A program made the translations under genes and the position numbers. This document shows positions 10,736 through 24,789 of a stretch of 64,000 nt of DNA, piece after piece. The DNA is from Ptiloglossa arizonensis (taxonomy: Eukaryota; Arthropoda; Insecta; Hymenoptera; Colletidae), in contig NW_027478715.1 in the NCBI RefSeq assembly GCF_051014685.1, forward strand, positions 593,527 to 657,526, read 5' to 3'. A model generated the notes under the pieces. That model was not told where the DNA came from. It saw only the letters and a list, made by a program, of their open reading frames with translations, and searched no databases. Each line of letters begins with the position of its first letter. Position 1 is the first letter of the stretch.

Positions 10736-12409
10736 AAACGCTTGAGAAACTCAAAATTTTCGCAGTTCTGATGCTCGAAACGAATAACTAGAACGGCCTA
10801 GGGGAAAAGTACGCACAGTGTTGTAATCGGGCGAGTTTCTACTTTCAGATGCAACAGAAATTTTGCGGATTGATCAATCCGTTCGCGAGATATGGCAGTT
10901 TGGAGGTAAGAAACGCTCGAGAAACTCAAAATTTTCGCAGTTCTGATGCTCGACAAGCATAACTAGAACGGCCTAGGGGAAAAGTACGCACACCGCTGTA
11001 ATCGGGCGAGTTTCTACTTTCACATGCAACAGAAATTTTGCGGATTGGTCAATCCGTTCGCGAGATATGGCAGTTTGGAGGTAAGCAACGCTTGAAAAAC
11101 TCAAAATTTTCGCAGTTCTGTTGCTCGAAACGAATAACTAGAACGGGCTAGGGGAAAAGTACGCATACCGTTGTAATCGGGCGAGTTTCTACTTTCAGAT
11201 GCAACAGAAATTTTGCGGATTGGTCAATCCGTTCGCGAGATATGGCAGTTTGGAGGTAAGCAACGCTTGAAAAACTCAAAATTTTCGCAGTTCTGTTGCT
11301 CGAAACGAATAACTAGAACGGGCTAGGGGAAAAGTACGCACACCGTTGTAATCGGGCGAGTTTCTACTTTCAGATGCAACAGAAATTTTGCGGATTGGTC
11401 AATCCGTTCGCGAGATATGGCAGTTTGGAGGTAAGCAACGCTTGAAAAACTCAAAATTTTCGCAGTTCTGTTGCTCGAAACGAATAACTAGAACGGGATA
11501 GGGGAAAAGTACGCATACAGTTGTAATCGGGCGAGTTTCTACTTTCAGATGCAACAGAAATTTTGCGAATTGGTCAATCCGTTCGCGAGATATGGCAGTT
11601 TGGAGGTAAGCAACGCTTGAGAAACTCAAAATTTTCGCAGTTCTGATGCTCGAAACGAATAACTAGAACGGCCTAGGGGAAAAGTACGCACAGTGTTGTA
11701 ATCGGGCGAGTTTCTACTTTCAGATGCAACAGAAATTTTGCGGATTGATCAATCCGTTCGCGAGATATGGCAGTTTGGAGGTAAGAAACGCTCGAGAAAC
11801 TCAAAATTTTCGCAGTTCTGATGCTCGACAAGCATAACTAGAACGGCCTAGGGGAAAAGTACGCACACCGCTGTAATCGGGCGAGTTTCTACTTTCACAT
11901 GCAACAGAAATTTTGCGGATTGGTCAATCCGTTCGCGAGATATGGCAGTTTGGAGGTAAGCAACGCTTGAAAAACTCAAAATTTTCGCAGTTCTGCTTCT
12001 CGAAACGAATAACTAGAACGGGCTAGGGGAAAAGTACGCATACCGTTGTAATCGGGCGAGTTTCTACTTTCAGATGCAACAGAAATTTTGCGGATTGGTC
12101 AATCCGTTCGCGAGATATGGCAGTTTGGAGGTAAGCAACGCTTGAAAAACTCAAAATTTTCGCAGTTCTGTTGCTCGAAACGAATAACTAGAACGGGCTA
12201 GGGGAAAAGTACGCACACCGTTGTAATCGGGCGAGTTTCTACTTTCAGATGCAACAGAAATTTTGCGGATTGGTCAATCCGTTCGCGAGATATGGCAGTT
12301 TGGAGGTAAGCAACGCTTGAAAAACTCAAAATTTTCGCAGTTCTGTTGCTCGAAACGAATAACTAGAACGGGATAGGGGAAAAGTACGCATACAGTTGTA
12401 ATCGGGCGA
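10736..12409. repeat. 5-monomer HOR (875 bp), about 1.9 copies
   Basis: Bases 10,736-11,534 match 11,611-12,409. Shared rare variants are 'cacagtgttg', 'gattgatcaatcc', 'caccgctgtaatc', 'ttcacatgcaac' and 'gggatagggg'. The only differences noticed are in 'ctgcttctcg' near 11,996 versus 'ctgttgctcg' near 11,121. Confidence 0.9.
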
Positions 12410-15400
12410 ATTTCTACTTTCAGATGCAACAGAAATTTTGCGGATTGGTCAATCCGTTCGCGAGATATGGCAGTTTGGATGTAAGAAACGCTCGAGAAAC
12501 TCAAAATTTTCGCAGTTCTGATGCTCGAAACGAATAACTAGAACGGCCTAGGGGAAAAGTACGCACACCATTGTAATCGGGCGAGTTTCTACTTTCAGAT
12601 GCAACAGAAATTTTGCGGATTGGTCAATCCGTTCGCGAGATATGGCAGTTTGGAGGTAAGAAACGCTTGAGAAACTCAAAATTTTCACAGTTCTGATGCT
12701 CGAAACGAATAACTAGAACGGCCTAGGGGAAAAGTTCGCATACCGTTGTAATCGGGCGAGTTTCTACTTTCAGATGCAACAGAAATTTTGCGGATTGGTC
12801 AATCCGTTCGCGAGATATGGCAGTTTGGAAGTAAGAAACGCTTGAGAAACTCAAAATTTTTGCAGTTCTGATGCTCGAAACGAATAACTAGGGCGGCCTA
12901 GGGGAAAAGTACGCATACCGTTGTAATCGGGCGAGTTTCTACTTTCAGATGCAATAGAAATTTTGCGGATTGGTCAATCCGTTCGCGAGATATGGCAGTT
13001 TGGAGGTAAGAAACGCTTGAGAAACTCAAAATTTTCGCGCTTCTGATGCTCGAAACGAATAACAAGAACGGCCTAGGGGAAAAGTACCCACACCGTTGTA
13101 ATCGGGCGAGTATCTACTTTCAGATGCAACAGAAATTTTGCGGATTGGTCAATCTGTTCGCGAGATGTGGCAGTTTGTAGGTGAGAAACGCTTGAGAAAC
13201 TCAAAATTTTCGCAGTTCTGATGCTCGAAACGAATAACTAGAACGGCCTAGGGGAAAAGTACGCATAGTGTTGTAATCGGGCGAGTTTCTACTTTCAGAT
13301 GCAACAGAAATTTTGCGGATTGGTCAATCCGTTCGCGAGATATGGCAGTTTGGAGGTAAGAAACGCTCGAGAAACTCAAAATTTTCGCAGTTCTCATGCT
13401 CGACAAGCATAACTAGAACGGCCCAGGGGAAAAGTACGCACACCGTTGTAATCGGGCGAGTTTCTACTTTCAGATGCAACAGAAATTTTAAGGATTGGTC
13501 AATCCGTTCGCGAGATATGGCAGTTTGGAGGTAAGCAACGCTTGAAAAACTCAAAATTTTCGCAGTTCTGTTGCTCGAAACGAATAACTAGAACGGGCTA
13601 GGGGAAAAGTTCGCATACAGTTGTAATCGGGCGAATTTCTACTTTCAGATGCAACAGAAATTTTGCGGATTGGTCAATCCGTTCGCGAGATATGGCAGTT
13701 TGGATGTAAGAAACGCTCGAGAAACTCAAAATTTTCGTAGTTCTGATGCTCGAAACGAATAACTAGAACGGCCTAGGGGAAAAGTACGCACACCGTTGTA
13801 ATCGGGCGACTTTCTACTTTCAGATGCAACAGAAATTTTGCGGATTGGTCAATCCGTTCGCGAGATATGGCAGTTTGGATGTAAGAAACTCTCGAGAAAC
13901 TCAAAATTTTCGCGGTTCTGATGCTCGAAACGAATAACTAGAACGGCCTAGGGGAAAAGTACGCATACCGTTGTAATCGGGCGAGTTTCTACTTTCAAAT
14001 GCAACAGAAATTTTGCGGATTGGTCAATCCGTTCGCGAGATATGGCAGTTTGGAAGTAAGAAACGCTTGAGAAACTCAAAATTTTCGCAGTTCTGATGCT
14101 CGAAAGGAATAACTAGAACGGCCTAGGGGAAAAGTACGCACACCGTTGTAATCGGGGAAGTTTCTACTTTCAGATGCAACAGAAATTTTGCGGATTGGTC
14201 AATCCGTTCGCGAGATATGGCAGTTTGTAGGTGAGAAACGCTTGAGAAACTCAAAATTTTCACAGTTCTGTTGCTCGAAACGAATAACTAGAACGGGCTA
14301 GGGGAAAAGTACGCATACAGTTGTAATCGGGCGAGTTTCTACTTTCAGATGCATCAGAAATTTTGCGGGTTGGACAATCCGTTCGCGAGATGTGGCAGTT
14401 TGTACGTGAGAAACGCTTGAGAAACTCAAAATTTTCGCAGTTCTGATGCTCGAAAGGAATAACTAGAACGGCCTAGGGGAAAAGTACGCATAGTGTTGTA
14501 ATCGGGCGAGTTTCTACTTTCAGATGCAACAGAAATTTTGCGGATTGGTCAATCCGTTCGCGAGATATGGCAGTTTGGAGGTAAGAAACGCTCGAGAAAC
14601 TCAAAATTTTCGCAGTTCTGATGCTCGACAAGCATAACTAGAACGGCCTAGGGAAAAAGTACGCACACCGTTGTAATCGGGCGAGTTTCTACTTTCAGAT
14701 GCAACAGAAATTTTGCGGATTGGTCAATCCGTTCGCGAGATATGGCAGTTTGGAGGTAAGCAACGCTTGAGAAACTCAAAATTTTCGCAGTTCTGTTGCT
14801 CGAAACGAATAACTAGAACGGGCTAGGGGAAACGTACGCATACCGTTGTAATCGGGCGAGTTTCTACTTTCAGATGCATCAGAAATTTTGCGGATTGGTC
14901 AATCCGTTCGCGAGATATGGCAGTTTGGAGGTACGAAACGCTTGAGAAACTCAAAATTTTCGCAGTTCTGATGCTCGAAACGAATAACTAGAACGGCCTA
15001 GGGGAAAAGTACGCATACCGTTGTAATCGGGCGAGTTTCTACCTTCAGATGCAACAGAAATTTTGCGGATTGGTCAATCCGTTCGCGAGATATGGCAGTT
15101 TGGAGGTAAGAAACGCTTGAGAAACTAAAAATTTTCACAGTTCTGATGCTCGAAACGAATAACTAGAACGGCCTAGGGGAAAAGTACACATACCGTTGTA
15201 ATCGGACGAGTTTCTACTTTCAGATGCAACAGAAATTTTGCGGATTGGAAAATCCGTTCGCGAGATATGGCAGTTTGGAGGTAAGAAACGGTTGAGAAAC
15301 TCAAAATTTGCACAGTTCTGATGCTCGAAACGAATAACTAGAATGGCCCAGGGGAAAAGCACACATACCGTTTCAATTGGGCGAGTTTCTACTTTCAGAT

Positions 15401-16397
15401 GCAACAGAAATTTTGCGGATTGGTCTATCCGTTCGCGAGATATGGCAGTTTGGAGGTAAGCAACGCTTGAGAAACTCAAAATTTTCGCAGTTCTGATGCT
15501 CGAAACGAATAACTAGAACGGGCTAGGGGAAAAGTACGCATAAAGTTGTAATCGGGCGAGTTTCTACTTTCAGATGCATCAGAAATTTTGCGGATTGGTC
15601 AATCCGCTCGCGAGATATGGCAGTTTGTAGGTGAGAAACGCTTGAGAAACTCAAAATTTTCGCAGTTCTGATGCTCGAAACGAATAACTAGAACGGCCTA
15701 GGGGAAAAGTACGCATACCGTTGTAATCGGGCGAGTTTCTACCTTCAGATGCAACAGAAATTTTGCGGATTGGTCAATCCGTTCGCGAGATATGGCAGTT
15801 TGGAAGTAAGAAACGCTTCAGAAACTCAAAATTTTCGCAGTTCTGATGCTCGAAACGAATAACTAGAACGGCCTAGGGGAAAAGTACGCATAGTGTTGTA
15901 ATCGGGCGAGTTTCTACTTTCAGATGCAACAGAAATTTTGCGGATTGGTCAATCCGTTCGCGAGATATGGCAGTTTGGAGGTAAGAAACGCTCGAGAAAC
16001 TCAAAATTTTCGCAGTTCTGATGCTCGACAAGCATAACTAGAACCGCCTAGGGGAAAAGTACGCACACCGTTGTAATCGGGCGAGATTCTACTTTCAGAT
16101 GCAACAGAAATTTTGCGGATTGGTCAATCCGTTCCCGAGATATAGCAGTTTGGATGTAAGCAACGCTTGAGAAACTCAAAATTTTCGCAGTTCTGTTGCT
16201 CGAAACGAATAACTAGAACGGGCTAGGGGAAAAGAACGCATACAGTTGTAATCGGGCGAGTTTCTACTTTCAGATGCAACAGAAATTTTGCGGATTGGAC
16301 AATCCGTTCGCGAGATGTGGCAGTTTGTAGGTGAGAAACGCTTGAGAAACTCAAAATTTTCGCAGTTCTGATGCTCGAAACAAATAACTAGAACGGC

Positions 16398-19300
16398 CTA
16401 GGGGAAAAGTACGCATACCGTTGTAATCGGGCGAGTTTCTACCTTCAGATGCAACAGAAATTTTGCGGATTGGTCAATCCGTTCGCGAGATATGGCAGTT
16501 TGGAAGTAAGAAACGCTTGAGAAACTCAAAATTTTTGCAGTTCTGATGCTCGAAACGAATAACTAGGGCGGCCTAGGGGAAAAGTACGCATACCGTTGTA
16601 ATCGGGCGAGTTTCTACTTTCAGATGCAATAGAAATTTTGCGGATTGGTCAATCCGTTCGCGAGATGTGGCAGTTTGGAGGTAAGAAACGCTTGAGAAAC
16701 TCAAAATTTTCGCGGTTCTGATGCTCGAAACGAATAACAAGAACGGCCTAGGGGAAAAGTACCCACACCGTTGTAATCGGGCGAGTTTCTACTTTCAGAT
16801 GCAACAGAAATTTTGCGGATTGGTCAATCTGTTCGCGAGATGTGGCAGTTTGGAGGTAAGAAACGCTTGAGAAACTCAAAATTTTCGCAGTTCTGATGCT
16901 CGACAAGCATAACTAGAACGGCCTAGGGGAAAAGTACGCACACCGTTGTAATCGGGCGAGTTTCTACTTTCAGATACAACAGAAATTTTGCGGATTGGTC
17001 AATCCGTTCGCGAGATATGGCAGTTTGGAGGTAAGCAACGCTTGAGAAACTCAAAATTTTCGCAGTTCTGTTGCTCGAAACGAATAACTAGAACGGGCTA
17101 GGGGAAAAGTACGCATACAGTTGTAATCGGGCGAATTTCTACTTTCAGATGCAACAGAAATTTTGCGGATTGGTCAATCCGTTCGCGAGATATGGCAGTT
17201 TGGAGGTAAGAAACGCTCGAGAAACTCAAAATTTTCGCAGTTCTGATGCTCGACAAGCATAACTAGAACGGCCTAGGGGAAAAGTACGCATACCGTTGTA
17301 ATCGGGCGAGTTTCTACTTTCAGATGCAACAGAAATTTTGCGGATTGGTCAATCCGTTCGCCAGATATGGCAGTTTGGAGGTAAGAAACGCTTGAGAAAC
17401 TCAAAATTTTCGCAGTTCTGATGCTCGAAACGAATAACTAGAACGGCCTAGGGGAAAAGTACGCATACCGTTGTAATCGGGCAAGTTTCTACCTTCAGAT
17501 GCAACAGAAATTTTGCGGCTTGGTCAATCCGTTCGCGAGATATGGCAGTTTGGAAGTAAGAAACGCTTGAGAAACTCAAAATTTTCGCAGTTCTGATGCT
17601 CGAAACGAATAACTAGAACGGGCTAGGGGAAAAGTACGCATACAGTTGTAATCGGGCGAATTTCTACTTTCAGATGCAACAGAAATTTTGCGGATTGGTC
17701 AATCCGTTCGCGAGATATGGCAGTTTGGAGGTAAGCAACGCTTGAGAAACTCAAAATTTTCACAGTTCTGTTGCTCGAAACGAATAACTAGAACGGGCTA
17801 GGGGAAAAGTACGCATACAGTTGTAATCGGGCGAGTTTCTACTTTCAGATGCATCAGAAATTTTGCGGGTTGGACAATCCGTTCGCGAGATGTGGCAGTT
17901 TGGAGTTAAGAAAAGCTCGAGAAACTCAAAATTTTCGCAGTTCTGATGCTCGACAAGCATAACTAGAACGGCCTAGGGGAAAAGTACGCACACCGTTGTA
18001 ATCGGGCGAGTTTCTACTTTCAGATGCAACAGAAATTTTGCGGATTGGTCAATCCGTTCGCGAGATATGGCAGTTCGGAGGTAAGAAACGGTTGAGAAAC
18101 TCAAAATTTTCACAGTTCTGATGCTCGAAACGAATAACCAGAACGGCCTAGGGGAAAAGTACGCATACAGTTGTAATCGGGCGAGTTTCTACTTTCAGAT
18201 GCATCAGAAATTTTGCGGATTGGGCAATCCGTTCGCGAGATGCGGCAGTTTGTAGGTGGGAAACGCTTGAGAAACTCAAAATTTTCGCAGTTCTGTTGCT
18301 CGAAACGAATAACTAGAACGGGCTAGGGGAAAAGTACGCATACCGTTGTAATCGGGCGAGTTTCTACCTTCAGATGCAACAGAAATTTTGCGGATTGGTC
18401 AATCCGTTCGCGAGATATGGCAGTTTGGAAGTAAGAAACGCTTGAGAAACTCAAAATTTTTGCAGTTCTGATGCTCGAAACGAATAACTAGGGCGGCCTA
18501 GGGGAAAAGTACGCATACCGTTGTAATCGGGCGAGTTTCTACTTTCAGATGCAATAGAAATTTTGCGGATTGGTCAATCCGTTCGCGAGATGTGGCAGTT
18601 TGGAGGTAAGAAACGCTTGAGAAACTCAAAATTTTCGCGGTTCTGATGCTCGAAACGAATAACAAGAACGGCCTAGGGGAAAAGTACCCACACCGTTGTA
18701 ATCGGGCGAGTTTCTACTTTCAGATGCAACAGAAATTTTGCGGATTGGTCAATCTGTTCGCGAGATGTGGCAGTTTGGAGGTAAGAAACGCTTGAGAAAC
18801 TCAAAATTTTCGCAGTTCTGATGCTCGACAAGCATAACTAGAACGGCCTAGGGGAAAAGTACGCACACCGTTGTAATCGGGCGAGTTTCTACTTTCAGAT
18901 ACAACAGAAATTTTGCGGATTGGTCAATCCGTTCGCGAGATATGGCAGTTTGGAGGTAAGCAACGCTTGAGAAACTCAAAATTTTCGCAGTTCTGTTGCT
19001 CGAAACGAATAACTAGAACGGGCTAGGGGAAAAGTACGCATACAGTTGTAATCGGGCGAATTTCTACTTTCAGATGCAACAGAAATTTTGCGGATTGGTC
19101 AATCCGTTCGCGAGATATGGCAGTTTGGAGGTAAGAAACGCTCGAGAAACTCAAAATTTTCGCAGTTCTGATGCTCGACAAGCATAACTAGAACGGCCTA
19201 GGGGAAAAGTACGCATACCGTTGTAATCGGGCGAGTTTCTACTTTCAGATGCAACAGAAATTTTGCGGATTGGTCAATCCGTTCGCCAGATATGGCAGTT

Positions 19301-19407
19301 TGGAGGTAAGAAACGCTTGAGAAACTCAAAATTTTCGCAGTTCTGATGCTCGAAACGAATAACTAGAACGGCCTAGGGGAAAAGTACGCATACCGTTGTA
19401 ATCGGGC
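16398..19407. repeat. 11-monomer HOR (1925 bp): 16,398-17,482 repeated at 18,323-19,407
   Basis: A 1085-bp stretch (6.2 monomers) recurs at an offset of 1925 with no difference noticed. Shared markers are 'atttttgcag', 'actagggcggcc', 'gcaatagaaa', 'aagtacccacaccg', 'aatctgttcg', 'cagatacaac' and 'ttcgccagat'. The intervening five monomers differ between the two halves. Confidence 0.9.
18231..18247 (+). other. Second CENP-B-box-like alignment, best copy
   Basis: At monomer positions 30-46 the array has TTCG, four bases, A, two bases, then TGGC, matching 7 of the 9 CENP-B core bases. In this monomer, and again at 28,555-28,571, a change to 'gatgcggc' raises the match to 8 of 9 (TTCGcgagAtgCGGC). 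Only two copies with this improvement were noticed, so selection for it is not supported. Confidence 0.2.
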
Positions 19408-21070
19408 GAGTTTCTACTTTCAGATGCAACAGAAATTTTGCGGATTGGTCAATCCGTTCGCGAGATATGGCAGTTTGGAGGTAAGCAACGCTTGAGAAAC
19501 TCAAAATTTTCGCAGTTCTGTTGCTCGAAACGAATAACTAGAACGGGCTAGGGGAAAAGTACGCATACAGTTGTAATCGGGCGAGTTTCTACTTTCAGAT
19601 GCATCAGAAATTTTGCGGGTTGGACAATCCGTTCGCGAGATGTGGCAGTTTGTACGTGAGAAACGCTTGAGAAACTCAAAATTTTCGCAGTTCTGATGCT
19701 CGAAACGAATAACTAGAACGGCCTAGGGGAAAAGTACGCATACCGTTGTAATCGGGCGAGTTTCTACCTTCAGATGCAACAGAAATTTTGCGGATTGGTC
19801 AATCCGTTCGCGAGATATGGCAGTTTGGAAGTAAGAAACGCTTGAGAAACTCAAAATTTTCGCAGTTCTGATGCTCGAAACGAATAACTAGAACGGCCTA
19901 GGGGAAAAGTACGCATAGTGTTGTAATCGGGCGAGTTTCTACTTTCAGATGCAACAGAAATTTTGCGGATTGGTCAATCCGTTCGCGAGATATGGCAGTT
20001 TGGAGGTAAGAAACGCTCGAGAAACTCAAAATTTTCGCAGTTCTGATGCTCGACAAGCATAACTAGAACGGCCTAGGGGAAAAGTACGCACACCGTAGTA
20101 ATCGGGCGAGTTTCTACTTTCAGATGCAACAGAAATTCTGCGGATTGGTCAATCCGTTCGCGAGATATGGCAGTTTGGAGGTAAGCAACGCTTGAGAAAC
20201 TCAAAATTTTCGCAGTTCTGATGCTCGAAACGAATAACTAGAACGACCTAGGGGAAAAGTACGCATAGTGTTGTAATCGGGCGAGTTTCTAATTTCAGAT
20301 GCAACAGAAATTTTGCGGATTGGTCAATCCGTTCGCGAGATATGGCAGTTTGGAGGTAAGAAACGCTCGAGAAACTCAAAATTTTCGCAGTTCTGATGCT
20401 CGACAAGCATAACTAGAACGGCCTAGGGGAAAAGTACGCACACCGTTGTAATCGGGCGAGTATCTACTTTCAGATGCAACAGAAATTTTGCGGATTGGTC
20501 AATCCGTTCGCGAGATATGGCAGTTCGGAGGTAAGAAACGGTTGAGAAACTCAAAATTTTCACAGTTCTGATGCTCGAAACGAATAACCAGAACGGCCTA
20601 GGGGAAACGTACGCATACCGTTGTAATCGGGCGAGTTTCTACTTTCAGATGCATCAGAAATTTTGCGGATTGGTCAATCCGTTCGCGAGATATGGCAGTT
20701 TGGAGGTACGAAACGCTTGAGAAACTCAAAATTTTCGCAGTTCTGGAGCTCGAAACGAATAACTAGAACGGCCTAGGGGAAAAGTACGCACACCGTTGTA
20801 ATCGGGCGAGTTTCTACTTTCAGATGCAACAGAAATTTTGCGGATTGGTCATTCCGTTCGCGAGATATGGCAGTTTGGAGGTAAGCAACGCTTGAGAAAC
20901 TCAAAATTTTCGCAGTTCTGTTGCTCGAAACGAATAAGTAGAACGGCCTAGGGGAAAAGTACGCATACCGTTGTAATCGGACGAGTTTCTACTTTCAGAT
21001 GCAACAGAAATTTTGCGGATTGGTCAATCCGTTCGCGAGATATGGCAGTTTGGAGGTAAGAATCGCTTGA

Positions 21071-22110
21071 GAAACTCAAAATTTTCGCAGTTCTGGTGCT
21101 CGAAACGAATAACTAGGACGGCCTAGGGGAAAAGTACGCATACCGTTGTAATCGGGCGAGTTTCTACTTTCAGATGCAATAGAAATTTTGCGGATTGGTC
21201 AATCCGTTCGCGAGATATGGCAGTTTGGAGGTAAGCAACGCTTGAGAAACTCAAAATTTTCACAGTTCTGATGATCGAAACGAATAACTAGAACGGCCTA
21301 GGGGAAAAGTACGCATACCGTTGTAATCGGGCGAGTTTCTACTTTCAGATGCAACAGAAATTTTGCGGATTGGTCAATCCGTTCGCGAGATATGGCAGTT
21401 TGGAAGTAAGAAACGCTTGAGAAACTCAAAATTTTCGCAGTTCTGGTGCTCGAAACGAATAACTAGGACGGCCTAGGGGAAAAGTACGCATACCGTTGTA
21501 ATCGGGCGAGTTTCTACTTTCAGATGCAATAGAAATTTTGCGGATTGGTCAATCCGTTCGCGAGATATGGCAGTTTGGAGGTAAGAAACGCTTGAGAAAC
21601 TCAAAATTTTCGCAGTTCTGATGCTCGAAACGAATAACTAGAACGGCCTAGGGGAAAAGTACGCATACCGTTGTAATCGGGCGAGTTTCTACTTTCAGAT
21701 GCAACAGAAATTTTGCGGATTGGTCAATCCGTTCGCGAGATATGGCAGTTTGGAAGTAAGAAACGCTTGAGAAACTCAAAATTTTCGCAGTTCTGGTGCT
21801 CGAAACGAATAACTAGGACGGCCTAGGGGAAAAGTACGCATACCGTTGTAATCGGGCGAGTTTCTACTTTCAGATGCAATAGAAATTTTGCGGATTGGTC
21901 AATCCGTTCGCGAGATATGGCAGTTTGGAGGTAAGAAACGCTTGAGAAACTCAAAATTTTCGCAGTTCTGATGCTCGAAACGAATAACTAGAACGGCCTA
22001 GGGGAAAAGTACGCATACCGTTGTAATCGGGCGAGTTTCTACTTTCAGATGCAACAGAAATTTTGCGGATTGGTCAATCCGTTCGCGAGATATGGCAGTT
22101 TGGATGTAAG
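21071..22110. repeat. 2-monomer HOR (350 bp), about three copies
   Basis: The markers 'ttctggtgctcg' with 'aactaggacggcc', followed by 'gcaatagaaa', recur at an offset of 350 (near 21,091, 21,441 and 21,791). The second and third copies appear identical. The first carries extra differences ('gtaagcaacg', 'ttcacag', 'gatgatcg'). Confidence 0.88.
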
Positions 22111-22394
22111 AAATGCTTGAGAAACTCAAAATTTTCGCAGTTCTGATGCTCGAAACGAATAACTAGAACGGCCTAGGGGAAAAGTACGCACACCGTTGTA
22201 ATCGGGCGAGTTTCTACTTTCAGATGCAACAGAAATTTTGCGGATTGGTCAATCCGTTCGCGAGATATGGCAGTTTGGAAGTAAGAAACGCTTGAGAAAC
22301 TCAAAATTTTTGCAGTTCTGATGCTCGAAACGAATAACTAGGGCGGCCTAGGGGAAAAGTACGCATACCGTTGTAATCGGGCGAGTTTCTACCT

Positions 22395-22940
22395 TCAGAT
22401 GCAACAGAAATTTTGCGGATTGGTCAATCCGTTCGCGAGATATGGCAGTTTGGACGTAACAACGCTTGAGAAACTCAAAATTTTCGCAGTTCTGTTGCTC
22501 GAAACGAATAACTAGAACGGGCTAGGGGAAAAGTACGCATACAGTTGTAATCGGGCGAGTTTCTACTTTCAGATGCAACAGAAATTTTGCGGATTCGTCA
22601 AACCGTTCGCGAGATATGGCAGTTTGGAAGTAAGAAACGCTTGAGAAACTAAAAATTTTCACAGTTCTGATGCTCGAAACGAATAACTAGAACGGCCTAG
22701 GGGAAAAGTACGCATACCGTTGTAATCGGACGAGTTTCTACTTTCAGATGCAACAGAAATTTTGCGGATTGGAAAATCCGTTCGCGAGATATGGCAGTTT
22801 GGAGGTAAGAAACGGTTGAGAAACTCAAAATTTGCACAGTTCTGATGCTCGAAACGAATAACTAGAATGGCCCAGGGGAAACGCACACATACCGTTTCAA
22901 TTGGGCGAGTTTCTACTTTCAGATGCAACAGAAATTTTGC
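22395..22940. repeat. Dispersed block shared with about 30,268-30,813
   Basis: Both places carry the 1-bp-deleted word 'ggacgtaacaacg', then 'gattcgtcaaaccgttcg', 'gaaactaaaaattttcacag', 'atcggacgag' and the 'gaatggccc / cacacataccgtttcaatt' monomer. The offset is near 7873 bases. The copies differ at about 30,650, where the later copy has a 2-bp insertion. This is an older, dispersed duplication. Confidence 0.82.
22451..22463. other. Shared 1-bp deletion 'ggacgtaacaacg' (also near 30,333 and 35,234)
   Basis: The common 'gtaagcaacg' is shortened to 'gtaacaacg' after an upstream 'ggac'. The same combination occurs near 30,326-30,338 and 35,227-35,239, so the three monomers descend from one deleted ancestor later dispersed within the array. 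Confidence 0.85.
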
Positions 22941-24789
22941 GGATTGGTCAATCCGTTCGCGAGATATGGCAGTTCGGAGGTAAGAAACGGTTGAGAAACT
23001 CAAAATTTTCACAGTTCTGATGCTCTAAACGAATAACCAGAACGGCCTAGGGGAAACGTACGCATACCGTTGTAATCGGGCGAGTTTCTACTTTCAGATG
23101 CATCAGAAATTTTGCTGATTGGTCAATCCGTTCGCGAGATATGGCAGTTTGGATGTACGAAACGCTTGAGAAACTCAAAATTTTCGCAGTTCTGGTGCTC
23201 GAAACGAATAACTAGAACGGCCTAGGGGAAAAGTACGCACACCGTTGTAATCGGGCGAGTTTCTACTTTCAGATGCAACAGAAATTTTGCGGATTGGTCA
23301 TTTCGTTCGCGAGATATGGCAGTTTGGAGGTAAGCAACGCTTGAGAAACTCAAAATTTTCGCAGTTCTGTTGCTCGAAACGAATAACTAGAACGGCCTAG
23401 GGGAAAAGTACGCATACCGTTGTAATCGGACGAGTTTCTACTTTCAGATGCAACAGAAATTTTGCGGATTGGAAAATCCGTTCGCGAGATATGGCAGTTT
23501 GGAGGTAAGAAACGGTTGAGAAACTCTAAATTTGCACAGTTCTGATGCTCGAAACGAATAACTAGAATGGCCCAGGGGAAAAGCACACATACCGTTGTAA
23601 TCGGGCGAGTATCTACTTTCTGATGCAACAGAAATTTTGCGGATTGGTCAATCCGTTCGCGACATATGGCAGTTTGGAGGTAAGAAACGCTCGAGAAACT
23701 CAAAATTTTCGCAGTTCTGATGCTCGACAAGCATAACTAGAACGGCCTAGGGGAAAAGTACGCACACCGTTGTAATCGGGCGAGTTTCTACTTTCAGATG
23801 CAACAGAAATTTTGCGGATTGGTCAATCCGTTCGCGAGATATGGCAGTTTGGAGGTAAGCAACGCTTCAGAAACTCAAAATTTTCGCAGTTCTGTTGCTC
23901 GAAACGAATAACTAGAACGGTTTAGGGGAAAAGTACGCATACCGTTGTAATCGGGCGAGTTTCTACTTTCAGATGCAACAGAAATTTTGCGGATTGGTCA
24001 ATCCGCTCGCGAGATATGGCAGTTTGGAGGTAAGAAACGCTCGAGAAACTCAAAATTTTGGCAGTTCTGATGCTCGACAAGCATAACTAGAACGGCCTAG
24101 GGGAAAAGTACGCACACCGTTGTAATCGGGCGAGTTTCTACTTTCAGATGCAACAGAAATTTTGCGGATTGGTCAATCCGTTCGCGAGATATGGCAGTTT
24201 GGAGGTAAGCAACGCTTGAGAAACTCAAAATTTTCGCAGTTCTGTTGCTCGAAACGAATAACTAGAACGGTTTAGGGGAAAAGTACGCATACCGGTGTAA
24301 TCGGGCGGGTTTCTACTTTCAGATGCAACAGAAATTTTGCGGCTTGGTCAATCCGCTCGCGAGATATGGCAGCTTGGAGGTAAGAAACGTTTGAGAAACT
24401 CAAAATTTTCGCGGTTCTGATGCTCGAAACGAATAACAAGAACGGCCTAGGGGAAAAGTACGCACACCGTTGTAATCGGGCGAGTTTCTACTTTCAGATG
24501 CAACAGAAATTTTGCGGATTGGTCAATCCGTTCGCGAGATATGGCAGTTTGGAGGTAAGCAACGCTTGAGAAACTCAAAATTTTCGCAGTTCTGTTGCTC
24601 GAAACGAATAACTAGAACGGGCTAGGGGAAAAGTACGCATAAAGTTGTAATAGGGCGAGTTTCTACTTTCAGATGCATCAGAAATTTTGCGGATTGGTCA
24701 ATCCGCTCGCGAGATATGGCAGTTTGGATGTAAGCAACGCTTGAGAAACTCAAAATTTTCGCAGTTCTGTTGCTCGAAACGAATAACTG

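Larger units (their letters stand above)
1..15100. repeat. Array domain I: monomers lacking the 'aatggccc' lineage
   Basis: No monomer in this stretch carries the 'gaatggccc' or 'cacacataccgtttcaatt' variants that mark domain II. Variants typical of domain I include 'actagggcggcc' (about 4136, 6236, 6591, 12,889, also present up to about 22,340), 'ttgtagtcgggggag' (about 8372, 8897, 9422 only) and 'gattggtgaatcc' (8.6-9.7 kb only). Short HORs of 3, 4 and 5 monomers dominate. Nothing other than satellite is present. The right boundary is a change in variant content and not a physical junction. Confidence 0.75.

Noticed and set aside
15135..15479. Possible 114-codon minus-strand gene spanning two divergent monomers
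   Set aside because: The frame exists only because the divergent 'aatggccc' lineage lacks the usual stops. The same arrangement recurs at 22,659-23,012 and elsewhere, with no start context or conserved protein features.
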